This document shows, piece after piece, positions 1-14,096 of a stretch of 64,000 nt of DNA. Made by a program: the position numbers and the translations under genes. The notes beneath the pieces were generated by a model. It did not search any database, was not told where the DNA came from, and saw only the letters and a program-made list of their open reading frames with translations. The DNA comes from Lepisosteus oculatus (Eukaryota > Chordata > Actinopteri > Semionotiformes > Lepisosteidae). Every line of letters starts with the position of its first letter. Within the stretch, counting starts at the first letter, position 1. The stretch lies in contig NC_090716.1 of NCBI RefSeq assembly GCF_040954835.1, positions 10,973,275-11,037,274 of the forward strand, read 5' to 3'.

Positions 1-769
1 GGAGGCGTAATTTTAAATCATTCTACTGCTTATTAAACAATATCCAACGCAGAAGTACAGGTCAACAGATCCTCTGTGACTGTTGCCGGTACATGAAGTG
101 TGTATGTGTCCAGACTTTGCACATTTTTAAACCGAGAATGAAATGTTTTTGTTTCTAGGGCCTCTAGTCTCAGTCCCAGAGGTCTCCCAAAGGATCCCAA
201 ACCCACGACTGAAGACCCCTGCTATAAACCGTACCTACTTCAGCTGAACTCATTTCCCACCAATAGTTATACTGAGGATTTACAAGTATTCCACTGTGTC
301 AAACAGAGTCCAATAATTCCAATACAGTCACTTTGCTTTTTTAAAATTCCACAACAGTCTGTATTGAAGATCTCACTTCTTTTTTTTCTTTTACCCATAT
401 GCCCAAACAATGTGAGTAACTCCTATACACATAATTGCCATGCAGTTCACATCACAGATTTGGCAGACTGGAGCTGGAATGAGCACAGTGAGCCTGGCTT
501 GAACAGACTTCAAGGGGAACACTGCTTCAGTACACATCTGAAAAGGCACGGTGGCAATTTGCTGCAAAAATAAAAGCCAGCTTAAATATGGCGCCTTTGT
601 TTCCTTTAAAGGAATTCAAAATGAATGGCAACCATTAAACAAATATACTTCATGAAATAATTTTAGGACATTCATATCAACGTCCCATTCAACGTCCCTC
701 CCATTAACAAAGCATTCAAATGCAGATTACAGAATCTGAATGTAGAATTTAATACCAATGACTAGACTG

Positions 770-965
770 GGAGACCAGCAAGGGGCTTAATCAGTAAAGT
801 CGCTCACCTGAGCGCAGGTTAAGCTGAACCATACCATGTCCACAGAGCACGGCTTCGAGCCTGGGTCACGCCGCTGACCGAACATGACTGGGTTTCCCCA
901 AGAGGATATGCACAATTGCTTAGTATCTCCAGCAATAAGGCTGGAATCAGTCTGTTAGGCTTCTC
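770..965 (+). mobile_element. tRNA-derived SINE
   Basis: The 5' part reads like a tRNA D-arm and A-box (ggcttaatcagtaaagt), followed about 55 bases later by a B-box-like ggcttcgagcc near 851-861. The downstream part (gactgggtttccccaagagg, then agcaataaggctgg) is a non-tRNA body. Internal polymerase III promoter boxes plus an unrelated tail are the usual SINE design. The B box departs from the consensus at one base. I did not find clear flanking target-site duplications, so the ends are approximate. The family name is not assigned. Confidence 0.55.
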
Positions 966-3900
966 TTAACCCCCTGCATAAAAGCAGACAGTAATACAGT
1001 AATACAGTCTTTGAGGAATGTCCTCCAATCTACAACGAACCCCCCCATACATCACTGTGTATCACGTCCACATGGATGAAGAGTCTCAAAAGGTGGGTGG
1101 TTTGGAGCTGTCTGTCTGTGTTGCTATCCAGGTGCCAAAATCATCGCTGTGGGCCATAACATAAGAAAACCAGCAATTCCCAACTGAGTTGGTATATGAT
1201 GAAAAATAATTGGCAATTCTAAATAAAAAAAATAATAATACTCCTTGTGGGAAAAAAAATAAAACTCAAAAGTGAAGTAGCCCTATCACTGCCTTATTAA
1301 AGTCATGTCTTTAGTAAGGCAGTGTGAGCTTTTGCAGTAGTGTGCATTGTAGCCTGTGGCCACCTTCCTGCGTAGGAACTTTTTCATTTAGAAAATTAAT
1401 TCCCCTTTTCTCTTATGGCAGTATTGACTCTGCTTATCATTCCTAAAATGATTATGAATTAGAAAATGCTTGTATTTTTATCAGGAAAGTCACCTTGGTC
1501 TCTAGCAGCTTTGAGATACAGGACTATTTGATGCTTCTTAATGTAGCAAGTCTTCTTAATGCAGAGACGTTTAGCACAAGTCCAACAGCTGGAATCTGAT
1601 TTGTTTTAGTGGCATATCTCCACATTCCATATGGGCACAACTGAGCTAGGTAGAAAGGACATGGATTTCTATATACCTTTGCCTATTCTACAAATTGCCC
1701 ACTAAATATCACTTGAGAGAAGCAGTCTGCAATTAATTAGAATCCCCTATGGCACTTCTCACTTGTGTGGTGCTCTTATACTGGCAATCTGCGTCACTCT
1801 GTGGAGTCATTTCTGCTCGGATTGCTATTTACTTTGCTTACCCATCATTCATGTAAAAATAACTTCTGAATATGCCTCACCAAGGTGATGAGGGGCATCA
1901 AAGCGAAAGCAAATTAGCAGTACACTGCACTGAAAAACCAGACTGTCACTCAAATTCTGGAAAGCAAGTCTCTGCAGAAACAAGAACCAAGCAACACCAC
2001 AAAAAATCCACAGAGCAATTAGCTGATTAGCCTCTCCAGGAAGAAACAGAAAATTTCAAATGTTTAAAATGGCCGTTTGACAATTCAGCCATATTTTCTT
2101 TGCTGGTTTATTCAAAGCATAAAAAGGGTTTTTAAACAAAAACTTCTGATTCAGTTGTTTCTGCAACACTTTCAAAATGCAAGATATCTTCACAAACTCA
2201 TCATGTTCAGTGATCATGCATGTAAAAACAATGAGGTAAATCAATCTTATTTATCATCTACAGCACAGTTTTTTAGGGTGTACTACAGAGTAGTATAGTG
2301 TAGCAACAGTGATGGTTTAAATGTGCATTTTTCAGCTAAGGCCAACAGAGATTTTTTAACAACCCATTACACTGAAGACATCATCAGAAATGGGAGCGAA
2401 ACCTGCTGCAAATTTACAAAAGCATTTTCTTTTACTTTTGATTCCCCTCTAAAAATTAAGGACTATAGCAAAAAAAGCTAAGATGTAACCTTAACGTACA
2501 GAGCCATGCACAGCTGGTCTGCAACACCTATAAGACAAAAATGTGGATGTTTTCCTGGTGTACAATAGAGATTTCAGAGCCGTGCAAGAGTGCGTAAAAC
2601 CATCGTGCTGGCAGTGGTCCAAAATAGCATCTCAATCACATGTCATTCCAACCCAGTCTGAACACTAGTGCAAGATGGAAATTCCACTGCCAGATCTCCA
2701 GAGCATTTTGTAGTCCTACACCACTGAAGCATCTTGCAGCTAATTAATTCATTGTACCCAGATTCCAACACAGGCATGGAGCAGACAAAACCAATTATAA
2801 GTTAATGGGAAAAATGAAGAAAGACATAGCTGTCTGAAAAGGATGTGAAATTAAATACACCATGGTAACTGAACACCTTTCTTTGTAAGCCTTCAATAGC
2901 AATTCCAAGATACATGCTCATTTAGTTAAAGGAGACGATGGATTTTTCCAGTGCCTTGCACAAGCGAAGTCAACAGTTCACTGTTCATCAGGAAATTGTA
3001 CCGAATGACAAAGTGCTATTGTACTAATAAGACACAATTGTACCTTAATCCAAGCTATTCTTCCTTTGGGGCATATTAAATTGCACTTGGATTCCACTGC
3101 ATACCAATATCTCTCTGTATGAAGAGTATTGGACAAACGCCTTCAGCCAAATCAAGGCACATTTAAATACAGAAGAGTGTACCAATTGCTCAAACTGTAT
3201 TTTAACAGTATCTGCTGCATGCTTACATTTAAACTTTTAATTATTCTTATTGTAATAGTATCAAGGCAAGAAAAAAAATCTCAGTCTCAAAACTAATTTA
3301 GACTCGAAAAGTTGATTCTGGGAGTTTTCAAAAGTCTGGACTTTAGAAGAAAGCAGTCCCTTTGATTTAGTGCTTTCTGCTTAATTACACTGTTCCAAGA
3401 AACTACCCCCCAAAAAATCTAATCACACTTCTCAATTATACAGACTTAAAAAAAACAGCTTCTGTAATGCAGTGTACAAAATGCTACATGTCCACTGGGA
3501 TAGATGTTAATGAATCCGATTTTACTACGGCTGCACCAGTTCAACAATCCCCTCATTGTGTGGATTTAAAACATGTCCAGTAACGTGCTGCCCCAGCAGC
3601 CGCCTGTTGTCACGGCAGTGGTATGTGTAGCTGGATCCCTTGCAGCCTGCTGGGTCTAGAACAGAGCTCTTCAGGAAGACCGGAGCCAGCAACGTTTCTC
3701 ACACACAGAACCTTTCATCCCCACACAAATGCAAGTCAGGAGACAGAGGTTCACCATTTACAAAGCGTCAGCGAGATCATGTTTATTTTTCAAGCCAACC
3801 GCAGAACAGGACTGTGATTTCAACAGTACAGTACAACATCATAATAACACGCTTAAAGTGCATCATGTCAAATGTGTCATCAGTATTTATTTTTACGATT

Positions 3901-5744
3901 CGATATAATTTATATTTCAATATACTTATTGTAATATCAACAAACTGAAAAGATCAACAATTATGTTTAGCACAGAATTAATGTTTACATGTTTGCAAGT
4001 AAATCATCACAAAATTCATGTTAAAATTCACTGCAGTTTGGCATCTTTAGATCTGCGGAATAAAAATGCAACTCGGCAAGAATAGTTCATGTTCCCGATT
4101 TATAAAACATGCGTAGGGAAAAAAGGCACCCAGGTGTTTAAACTTAAATTAAGCACTGTACTTTACAAGGACTGGTTTTCGCTCCAATTTCAAGTCGGCA
4201 AAACACAAATTTGGAAGTATGCATTCAGAGGCTGTACTGCTAAGCACATTTGAGCAGTGGCCATCAATATACAGACTGGATTGAAAAGCAAGCTCCTGCA
4301 CAAATCAATATCCAGTCTTCTGCATCATTCATGAAAGTGTAAGTAATGTTCCAGGTTAATGAATTGCTTCAGGTTACGTTGATACAGTTAAATGCCTTAC
4401 CAAAAATGTGACCACCTTGAATGTACCTTTTATCTTCACAAGTAAACTTGTTATATGTAAGGAATTAGCTAATGGTTTAGAAATGCATGTTAATAATTAA
4501 ACTACCAATATAGTCACCTGAGTACTCACAGGTCCACTTCCTCTTGCCTACACCTTTGGCCATCTTTTTTAAACAACAGCAACAATAAAAATGGGCAGAA
4601 AGCAAAAGTTGATTTAACATTCAGCAAACAGAGCTTCACACAACACTCTTTCCAGGAAACTGGCTCTACCATTTGTTTTTCATCTTTCTCTCCAGAAACC
4701 TACTGTTCCTTCATTTACTAATGGCAGTGAAAGCTGACAAAGAGACAATGTTCAGTTTCAATGCCAGAATACAAGATCAAAACAGGAACCTCAAAGCCAT
4801 TTAGAACAACAAATAACTTATTATTTTAGCAGCTCTGACATTTAGCCCTTCATATCTCTCTGTGCTTCACTGTTGCAGTTTAAGGTCTTTAAACATTTCC
4901 ACAAGCGCACAGCACAATGACCCCCTTCATGTAGCAAACTATAAAAGTGTCACAGGCAACAAATTTTTTAAATTATTTTCGTTGACCTTTAAAACACACC
5001 ATTGCAAAGCTAGAATCGTCTTCATTCTTTTGAACAGCCACCAGACAGCGTTAATGACTCTCGGTGCCTAGCACTATAAGCCTTATAAATTTCAAGCTTG
5101 AAAAATGAAACTATAAAAACAAAACAACAGGAATAAGAAGGCTTAAAGTAACCAGGACGAGCCTAATGCCCTCTGAGACAGCCGAGTTAATTTTACCAAC
5201 ATAATAAGTGCTGGAACTGGAGAAACAGATATATTGGTTCTTAATATGCATGTAATTTTGGCCACGATTTTCTGCTAACTATTTCTGAAAACCATACTAT
5301 CATTAGAGCATCTCATTTCATTTTTTTAAGCTAACTTACTTGTCTGGCAACCACCAACTGGTAAACATCTCTGTCACAGTTTCAATTTTTAAGACATTTG
5401 CATGGAAATGATCTATAATTGCCCAAGGTATACAGTCATCATACAGCAGCAGTTATTATATAAACCCTGTATAATCATTTCCTAAAGCCTCTGAACAGTT
5501 TTGTTATAGCTGCAAGACAAGGCAGATGTTTAGCTCCTCAAAAATGTGAAATTGACTTTACTGCATGACAGCACAGCACTCTGAGACACAACGACACCCA
5601 AGCCGAATGCCACCCCCTCCAGAGGTATGGTACTGACATTCAGACAGTTGTATTTTTCTCCCTGCACAGAGACCTGCTTATTTGTAAACCAATTACTAAG
5701 GAATTCAGCTCCTCAAGCCTAATAAAACATAGGAACAATTAAAA

Positions 5745-6240
5745 ATGAAAGCAGGCCTTCCAGCTCATCTTCCCATTTGCTGATTAGTACCCACCTGATC
5801 CAATGATCTCATCCAACCCTTTCTTTAAAAAAGCAAGGGTATCAGCTTCAACACGGCTAGCTAGAAGACCCCCACGACCCACTAGATAAAGAAGTGCCTC
5901 CTGTTTTCGACTGTAAATGCACCTCTACACTACTTGTGTCCTCTGGTGTGTGTTTCACTGTTCATTTTAAACAATTGTGTTTACTGTCGATGCCTTACGC
6001 CACCTCGTAACCTTCACTGTTTGAGACTAAAAAGGTACAAATCCCTTGGCATGCCAGTGTAGGACATTCCCTTAAGCTCTGGAACGTACCTGCTTGCACT
6101 TCCTCTTATTGATTCCAGAGCAGAAATATCTTTTCTGCAACATGGTGACCAAAATTGTACAGGATAGTCTAAAGGAGGCCTTACTTGTGCATTACACAAT
6201 TTTAATATTACATCCCTTCATTTAAATTCTATATGTTGAA
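5745..6240 (-). mobile_element. CR1-type LINE 3' fragment
   Basis: On the minus strand, 6,199-6,014 encodes a degenerate peptide with the block AQVRPPLDYPVQFWSP followed by RKDISALESI. This resembles the end of the reverse-transcriptase ORF of CR1-like LINEs (typically VRPxLEYxVQFWSPxxxKDIxxLE). Past 6,014 the reading frame decays, and the sequence runs into a stretch resembling the 3' end of such elements. It is 5' truncated, as most LINE copies are, and is not intact. It sits antisense-neutral inside PLEKHA7 intron 3, on the same strand as the gene. Confidence 0.7.
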
Positions 6241-6337
6241 CTACGTATCCTAACTTTGTTTTGTTATTGCTTTACCACATTACCTTGAAGATGTAAATGA
6301 TGCATCAACATCATGTACTGTACACACATCAAATAAT

Positions 6338-6440
6338 AATAAAAATAATAGATTTCTTTCACTTATGTAGGACTTTTTCTGGACACTCAAAAGGCTTTAC
6401 AGGGGATGGGGACTCCTGTCCACCACCACCTCAGGATGAT
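6338..6440 (-). mobile_element. 3' end of a 5S-type SINE (fragment)
   Basis: The stretch tcacttatgtaggactttttctggacactc, then ggctttacaggggatggggactcctgtccaccaccacc, matches in reverse the tail of the longer element at 60,010-60,485. That tail carries ctacacattggtggtggtgg and gcactatataagtgtaa. Only about 100 bases remain. A short AAT-rich tract at 6,332-6,350 corresponds to the (ATT)n tail. Confidence 0.5.
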
Positions 6441-8734
6441 GTCCTAAGTCTTTCAGAAAAAGCTTTAACTACCTGCATTGAAACTCTGGACTTGTACATT
6501 AGTTATTGCACGTACATTAGATACCTGAAAGTCTCAACACATTAACTCCACTGTTATTGTGGAAGTAGAAACTTTAGTGCTTGATAATTACAATGACCTG
6601 TTGTGTGATAATGCTCGTACAACGATGGTCTCTTTATCCTGATGCTACAGGGAGAATGCTGGACCAAAATTGATCCAGTACTCAATTTGAAAAAATATCC
6701 ATTTCTTCCCCACAGCAATATCCACCAATATTTCCAAATTCTATCTACCCATGCATTTAGAGAGAAAAGGGGGACAGGGACCAATTTTCTATTATAGAAA
6801 CAGAGAGTTAATGTTTATTTAACCTTCATCTCTGTTTCCCTTTTCAGTTTATTTCATTTGTGTTTGTTTTTGGAATTCATGTGATCAAATCTCAGAAATT
6901 CTATCAACTAAGACCCCCCCTGTGCTAACATTCCTTTCATACTCTTGCAAAACGACCACAAAAGCACTCGATTGAGTTTCATCCCTGCTTTCACCACACA
7001 GGCCTTCAGTCTGCTGTTAATTGCCACCAGAACAAAGGCTTTCATGAACTGATTAAAAAGGATACTTTGTGACCCTAACACTAGGAAACAGGTGACTCAC
7101 AATCATTTAGAAATTACTCAGTTTAAAAACAGTCACCTTAATAGATTACCTCCTGCTTGTGTTGAACATTAATGCTCTGACTAAACTCACATTAGCAGAA
7201 CAAAATGACTAATTAGCATAAAACCTGAACAACCATTTGCAGAAATACTCTAAGCAAGCACCTGCAAACAGTCATATTCAAAATACATTGCCCTGCACAT
7301 GAAACACGGCAAATTCCAGCCTGATTTAAATCCCAACATTATCTAAAATTAGTTCAGATCCTAGCCCAAAATGTTGTCATATATATAATACCTACCAAAT
7401 GATAATTACTCCCCTCTTGCTAAAAAAAGTTTAAGAACAGTTTTACTCAGCAGTTTCATATTAAATTGTAGCACTATATGGAAAGATAAAATTAAAAATC
7501 TTGGAACACGTACATCTGACAACTGTAGCAAATTTTCTGAACCTGAAGTAGAGATAAAACGTCACCTGTACCACACCTGTCTTTACTCCTGAATGATGTG
7601 GGGGGAAAAAAACGGCCAGTATGGCCTACCCCAATATAAAAATATAATGTTCGTAAAATATTTGACAGCAACAAGAATTAACAAGACAGACAGTAAAGAC
7701 AAGTCTTGCCCACTGTGTCATGGATTTATCTCCATGAACAGGGGAATAACCGATTCCCTCACTCAGTCACAGGAAGGCTGCAAACTCGCCTCAGGAACGT
7801 CAAAATAATTAGATGGGAAACAAGCTCAGGAATTTTATATCAGCTCAACGTATTTGTGTAAAGGATTAAAAAAGAATTCACATATAGGATTAAAAAGCAC
7901 ACCCATATTAGACTGTTCTGGATTATGGGTTATAATCAAATATGTTTTGAATCCAACATGATTAAAATTGAAAAGGGGACAGTTCTTAGGGAATTGAGTT
8001 CCATAAGCCATTATGAAGAGCCAGAAAACAAAAATCAAAATCAGATGTACCAGAATGATGATGTAATAGACCAGCACATTCCAAACACTGGCTTTACTGA
8101 TAATTCAATAAAGGGTTTCATGGGATAGATACACGCCCTTAAATATTCAAAGCAAATTCTTACAAAATTTTGAACACAACCTTAATGCACTATTATTTGT
8201 TCATTAGTCATTACTTTCCACCCCAGCAAGTAGTACACAACCAGTGGTCTATGTGAAATGAAGGCACATCTCCAGAACTACAGGCTTTTTTTTCTTACTT
8301 TGTTGAGCCATCGTGGGCATCAGAAAAAGTATAACGATCAGTAAGACGTAGCTTGCGAGATCAAGTCCATGATGACATTTACTGGCAGGTCACTGGAGTC
8401 AACAAAAAAATTCAGTCATATGAAACTGGATGGAGAATGAGACACCCTAAGGTTGTACTTAATTGCATCCAGTTACAGAAATGATTGTGGAAAGAGTTAC
8501 AGCTAATTTGCATTTTGCTAGTGCAAAAACTGAAATCACAATTGGAAGTTTTTTCTAAACTTGTGTAATCAGATCTCTTTTCCTTTTGTGTTTTCTGAAT
8601 GTTCTGGGTTTAGTAAAGTGTTCCAAAATAAACTGACCAATATAATTAAAAAAAAACATCTATTTTTTTTAAAGCACAAGAATGCAAGCCAATTGTATCC
8701 CCGCACTAACAATGCAAGATTAAGTTCCACACTG

Positions 8735-8800
8735 AATAATAATAATTGCACTTATGTAGTGCGTTTCATCCTAAAGCACTTTAAATAGACCCCTTTCATT
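8735..8800 (-). mobile_element. Short 5S-type SINE tail fragment
   Basis: An AATAATAAT tract is followed by ttgcacttatgtagtgcgtttc and aaagcactttaaat. These resemble the last 60 bases of the SINE family seen at 8,815-9,250 and 60,010-60,485, read on the minus strand. It lies directly next to the longer copy and may be a separate nested or tandem insertion. Confidence 0.4.
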
Positions 8801-8814
8801 CATCAATCGTTATA

Positions 8815-9250
8815 ATTAATAATAATTCCTTACACTTATATAGCTCTTTTCTGGACAAACCACTCAAAGCAATTTACAAATAATGGGGGCCAGCGATGTG
8901 TAGCACCACCTGGATGATGCGATGGCAGCGAAAGTGAATCCGTACACTCGCCACACGTTAGCTGTCACTGGGGAGGAGAAAAGAGTGCTGAAAGTGATTC
9001 ATAGATGGGGTTATCAGGAGGCCATGACTGTTAAAGTGCACGGGGAAATTTGACCAGGACGCCAGGGTAACGCCCCTACTCTTTTCAAGAAACACCCTGG
9101 GATTTTTAATGACCACTAAGACTCAGGACCTAATTTTCATGTCTCGCTTTCTTTACATAGTCTCCCCATCAATATAATAGGGCATTAGGACAGTGTGAGC
9201 ACCACCTACTGGGCCCACTAACACCTCTTCTGACAGCAGGTAGAGAAGGG
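8815..9250 (-). mobile_element. 5S-derived SINE, reverse orientation
   Basis: The left end is an AT-rich (ATT)n-like tail followed by cttatatagctcttttctgg. Further in are acaccctgggatttttaatgacc, then actcaggacct and gggcattagga, then accacctactgggcccacta. Each block has a reverse-complement counterpart in the element at 60,010-60,485. The 5S-like head is weak or missing in this copy. A further small piece with similar words (gagcaccacctactggtctacc) occurs near 9,385-9,420. The copy is clearly decayed and lies in PLEKHA7 intron 3. Confidence 0.55.
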
Positions 9251-11985
9251 AGAGATTGCTTCACCAGCTGGATTAAAAAAGAAACTTGGTTAGACTGTGC
9301 AACCCCTGAAACATTTGCAAGGACAGAACCTCCTACTGCACTCCCCACAACCCATTACAGTTCAGGAATTCTAGTCCTGATGGAAGAGCACCACCTACTG
9401 GTCTACCAACACTACTGGGCTTCCCAGACCTGCTGGGATCCCACTACAGGCCTACCGCTGTATCCCTGTATCACCAGTTACCTTTTGTTCTTTGTTTTGA
9501 GGCAGTTTGTTTTAGAACAGAAGTTGTTTGTTTACAGCTTTCCCCATCTACACACAGATCACTGCACATGCCATCAAGACTCCTTGCAGAGCATCTGCAG
9601 CTGACTGCTACAGGGCGTAATTTGTTAAATAATCATTTTCCTGCAGAAAAGTTAACAAGAAAAAATGACTTCTTATTTGCATTTATACATTTTGGAATAT
9701 TAAAAAAAGACTTCTCTGGCACACTCCCCTCCTCATCCAATCCAGAGCAATTACTGTTTGCCTTCCAAAACAAACAAAATAATCTGTAAAAGAAGCTCCT
9801 GTCACATGGTCCCAATTTTACAGCAGTTCTTCTGTACACACAGATAAGACGTTTCAAACATGTTCTGTAGTCCTGCTGCTCAAAGAGCATGTGACCAGGC
9901 TTCTTCTAAGCCAAACCTGTCTTCAGCTAACCATCGCAATTGTGCAAGCATTGACACAGTAGAGTATGGGGCAGTCTTCTACATGGGTTTGTGAATGAGG
10001 TCCAAATCTCCTCTGCTTGCACATTGAACATGTATGAGTTTACTCATTTGAAATAGAACATTTTAAGAACAGATAATGTACACCATCTGGACACTTATTA
10101 TGGAATAACAGACAATTGGTCACTATTTTGCACACCAAAATGACATGTAAATTGCCCAATATAAAAGCAATTACATGGCTAATAAATTAATCTTCTTAAA
10201 AGCACAGAAACCAAGAAGAAAACTTACTGGATTTAAAAAAAAAGTTTTGGAATGTCAATTTGAAAGTTTAAGGCTGCATAAAAAACAATAATTCCTACTA
10301 TATCCAAAATGTCAATGTGAAAAACATGGAATCAGGGTTACATGAAATGCAATGCAAATATTATCTCATCTTTGTTCCAATATAAATTTAATGCAGAATA
10401 ACAAGAAGCTATCTTATTTCTACCCTGGCTTTCTGTAGGTGAAATTAGCGATCACCAGCAGGCAAATGCTTGCATTTGTGAACTATACAAAACAATCTTA
10501 TTGGTCAGGTATACCACTACTGCATAAAAAGGCCTTTCAATAAAAGTAAAGAACTCTGAAGGAGGAAAGACTGAAAGTAATCATTTGTTTTTGAAACTGA
10601 CAATAGGAAAAGCAGATGGAAGCAAACAGGTTCTAAAAGTGAAAGAAGCCTTTCCTGTGCATCAGGTAACCTTTGCTTTGTGATCTGATAAGGTACTAAA
10701 AGGGGTGGATGTAGTTTACATTGAGGTTATCCTTTCAAGAGCAAAACAAACTGAATAAACACAAATCCCTTATAGATCTGTCACACCCTCCCCTCCCCAG
10801 TCATACAAGACATGCACTGAAAAAAACATTCCTCAGTGACCTAAGTCAAGGGCATATTAAAATACATCTACCTCAATCTGGAAAGAAAACTACAATGAGG
10901 GAAGCAAATTTCCAAAAGATCAAGAGATCTATTTTGGGTTGCTTTTTGTCACTGCCAGTTACACATCACCAAGATAGGTGCCCCTTAAACAGTAGCACTG
11001 TGTAGGAGTACCTACATACAACAACCACCCGACAGTCAGGTCCATGAACCTTATGTACTTCCAAGCAGACCATGACCATACAGGAAATCTCAAACCCAAG
11101 CCCTAGACTGGATCAACTCGGGTGTAGTGAAATCACCTTTCAGCCCCAATTTGGCTCATATACTGTACCACACCCCCACTCCCCTTTCGGTCAAGATCTT
11201 AACAAGATTCCCTCAGCCTGAACCAGCAGCCAAAGTTCCTCTGTCCATCTCCCTTCCCAACAGAGCGTACCAACTCCATCTCCGACTGGGAGTGCAAACC
11301 ATGCATCTCCTTTCACTTATCTAGACCCCAGCCAGTTTGCCTGGGACGTGCTTGTCATGATTACCCTGTCGCCCTCACCCCAGGTTAATGACTGCACGAT
11401 ACAGCCCTTTCTTGATTTTCTTAGTCGGGCAGGTTCAGAACCAACAGCACTCACTGCCACTCTGAGTCTATGGATCCTTCTATTGCCTCTGTGTATGAAT
11501 GCCTGCATTTAATTACACTCTAAACAGACCTTACACCACCCTTTAGCAAATTATATATACACAGACAGCTTGAACTAGTAACTTTACTGTTACAGCCCTC
11601 ATACGGGCTCAGGGGAACGCGTGAGCTTCCCTCCAATAAACGTGCTCAACAAAGACATCTCCCATTTTTCAAGCTGGGAGTCCCTCAGTACCAACACCAG
11701 AGCCAGCACTGTTTGGAAGAGTAACACAACGGACAGTAACATCACTGCAAACTCACAGGTGCACCATCATCAAACCAATGGTGCACCATCATTTTAGCAA
11801 GCCCTGTGAATGGAACAGTCACTTACTAATGGCATAACCCAGTCATTCCTAGACTATGGGGAAACATGGAGTTAAAACAAACAAACAGCATTACTTTCAA
11901 TAAAGTCAGACGTACCAGCATGTCTTTGTCAGACTATCAGGGCAAAGACCTGTTTTGCAGAACAAAGACATACCACATTAATGCA

Positions 11986-12275
11986 CTACAACCCAGGATT
12001 GCAGGGAAGCCAGTACCTATCCCAGCGAACAATGGGTGCAACACAAGCTACACCCTAGACAGCATGCCAGTCCATCGCAGGGCACACAGACACAGGGCCA
12101 ATCTTCCCAGAAGCCAATGAAGCTACCTGTCTGCTGTTGGACTGTGGGAGGAAACTGGAGCACCCAGAAGAAAACCACGTGAACAGAGGGAGAACATAGA
12201 CGCTGATCGTACCCAGGTCAGAAATTGAGCCCAGAGCAATGCTACCCCCTGCATTACTGTGCCACCCAATACACT
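11986..12275 (+). repeat. Fish-type interspersed repeat, copy A
   Basis: This copy contains cctatcccagcgaacaatgg, then tacaccctagacagcatgcc, agtccatcgcagggcacaca, gtgggaggaaactggagcac, gggagaacatagacgctgat and a final actgtgccaccca. The same ordered words recur at 17,125-17,290, 25,310-25,450, 25,880-26,215 and, weakly, 54,580-54,690. This block is familiar from many fish genomes. I cannot name its superfamily with confidence. No coding capacity is seen. Confidence 0.6.
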
Positions 12276-14043
12276 ACCAAACAAATTCAAATAACCTGAA
12301 CAAGCCATTGAACCACAAATATTCATTCTGCCAATTAAAACGTGCTTCTACAGTAGCTTAAAACTTGGTACTGTTCCAGATGAACTGTACTGTTAACACT
12401 GCTAATGGACTCGAACAATGCTGAAGACGAGAAATTGTTTCTGGTGTATGGCACTTCACAGCTGTCTCATTCGGATCCAGCACTTGTTTCAAATGACCCA
12501 CAACAAATATTTACCTCTGTAAAAATTCATCAGCCCCCAGAGAAGAACAAACACAGAAAAACATCCTCTGTTTATTTGTGGATTTTTCTACGGTGCCTGT
12601 TCTGTATGAAGAACAAATAAAAGTATTCACTTCACTCGGGTAAATCCGATTTCTCATTTTATAACAGCTAAGGAAAAAAAAGACATTTTTAGCAATATGT
12701 GGAATAAAAAAATGCAGCGTCATTTGCACTGTTACAATTGTCAGCAACGGTATAATGAAAACATCTCAAAGGAAAACAGAGCTACAGAAGCAAGGAGTAG
12801 TTTTTTTTTTACTGTACATCATGGGCACAGTGTCTGTCGACAGCTTGCATCTCACATCACATAAATTCCCTCAGTGTGTAATTAATTCAAAACTTTCTAG
12901 TCGGCTTCACTTTTCTGTTAACTGTATTATTCCCTGCAATGAAAACTAAGTGCTCAGAGCCGGGTGCTATTTTTATACCCAAATGTCCTGTATATCAGAA
13001 AGCTTTTTTCCCCCAAGAATGAAATATGTGTCGCAACAGGTTAGTGTTTGCTAATGAAATTAAAATATCTATGGGTCCCGAGTTCACTCAATCCAGACAG
13101 TATCTTGCGCAATAGTGCATACTAATTATTTAGTCAGTATTCATAATATTCATAATAATTGCACTGCATTCCTCCGTTTCAGATAGCCAGGAAATCGTCA
13201 TGATAGCACGAATCAAGGACTTCTTAAACTACATTTCTGCAGTTCCATACACACTTGTTTTTGTGTCCCAACTAAAGGCGTTGTTGAACTTCACATCAGG
13301 GTTAAACGGAATGGCTATAGGCAAATAAACATTGTCTAACAGTTGACAACGCATTCATTTATTTTACTAAATATACAAATAATAACTAGTTAGAAAAAGT
13401 CACAAACGCTTTTTTAATAAGCTGTACCTAGCTGTTTGTTAGTATTCATGTTTATAAATACTTGCGCCGAGCTGCTACATTGTTGTTTTCATACGCTATA
13501 CTCGGAAGTTTTTTAAATGTATTACCTCAGAGCAGGCAAATGTAACTTTCTGCCGCGTAACCAACATCAAATGTATCCAACGTTTTAACAGCATTTGTAT
13601 CCGACACAGGGAACTGTCCAGTCTATTCTAACTCCCCTGCACAATTTTATACAGAAAGAACTCCCCAATGAAGACGACTGTACTGCACAATGCCACCACA
13701 GCCCAAACTACAAACTTGATACGGGAACTAGTTGCGTTGGTATGGGTGAGCAAAGGAGTGATAAATCTAGACTTTGAACCACAGTTCACCCCTTGTGTTT
13801 AACACGGCCGACAAGCAAACTTGCGCTTTCTCCTTATAGCCCTTCATGATCACGCACTTGAATTGCGGTCGCAAAGTACAAGACAATACTATTCCACAAA
13901 CTACAGAAAGTGAAAGTCAGATATAACCAGGAGGACCCCCCCATCTTTAACTCTCATTCATTACGCTAACACCTTCTAGGTAACTGATTTGAAGCCTGAG
14001 CTGTAACTTGAAAACATCTTGAATGCAACAGGTTGCAAAAACA

Positions 14044-14096
14044 TATGCAGTCGCTAATCGAACAGGGGCTTCACAGCTCTGATTAGCGACTGCATA
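14044..14096. repeat. Perfect 16-bp inverted repeat with 21-nt loop
   Basis: The arm tatgcagtcgctaatc (14,044-14,059) is followed by a 21-base loop and its exact reverse complement (14,081-14,096). It starts about 47 bases downstream of the PLEKHA7 exon 3 donor site, inside intron 3. A perfect 16-bp stem is unusual next to a splice site. It could be a small transposon remnant or a folded intronic RNA. Confidence 0.8.

Noticed and set aside
6297-6545. 82-codon plus-strand frame
   Set aside because: It runs over a 5S-type SINE tail fragment and is not a gene.
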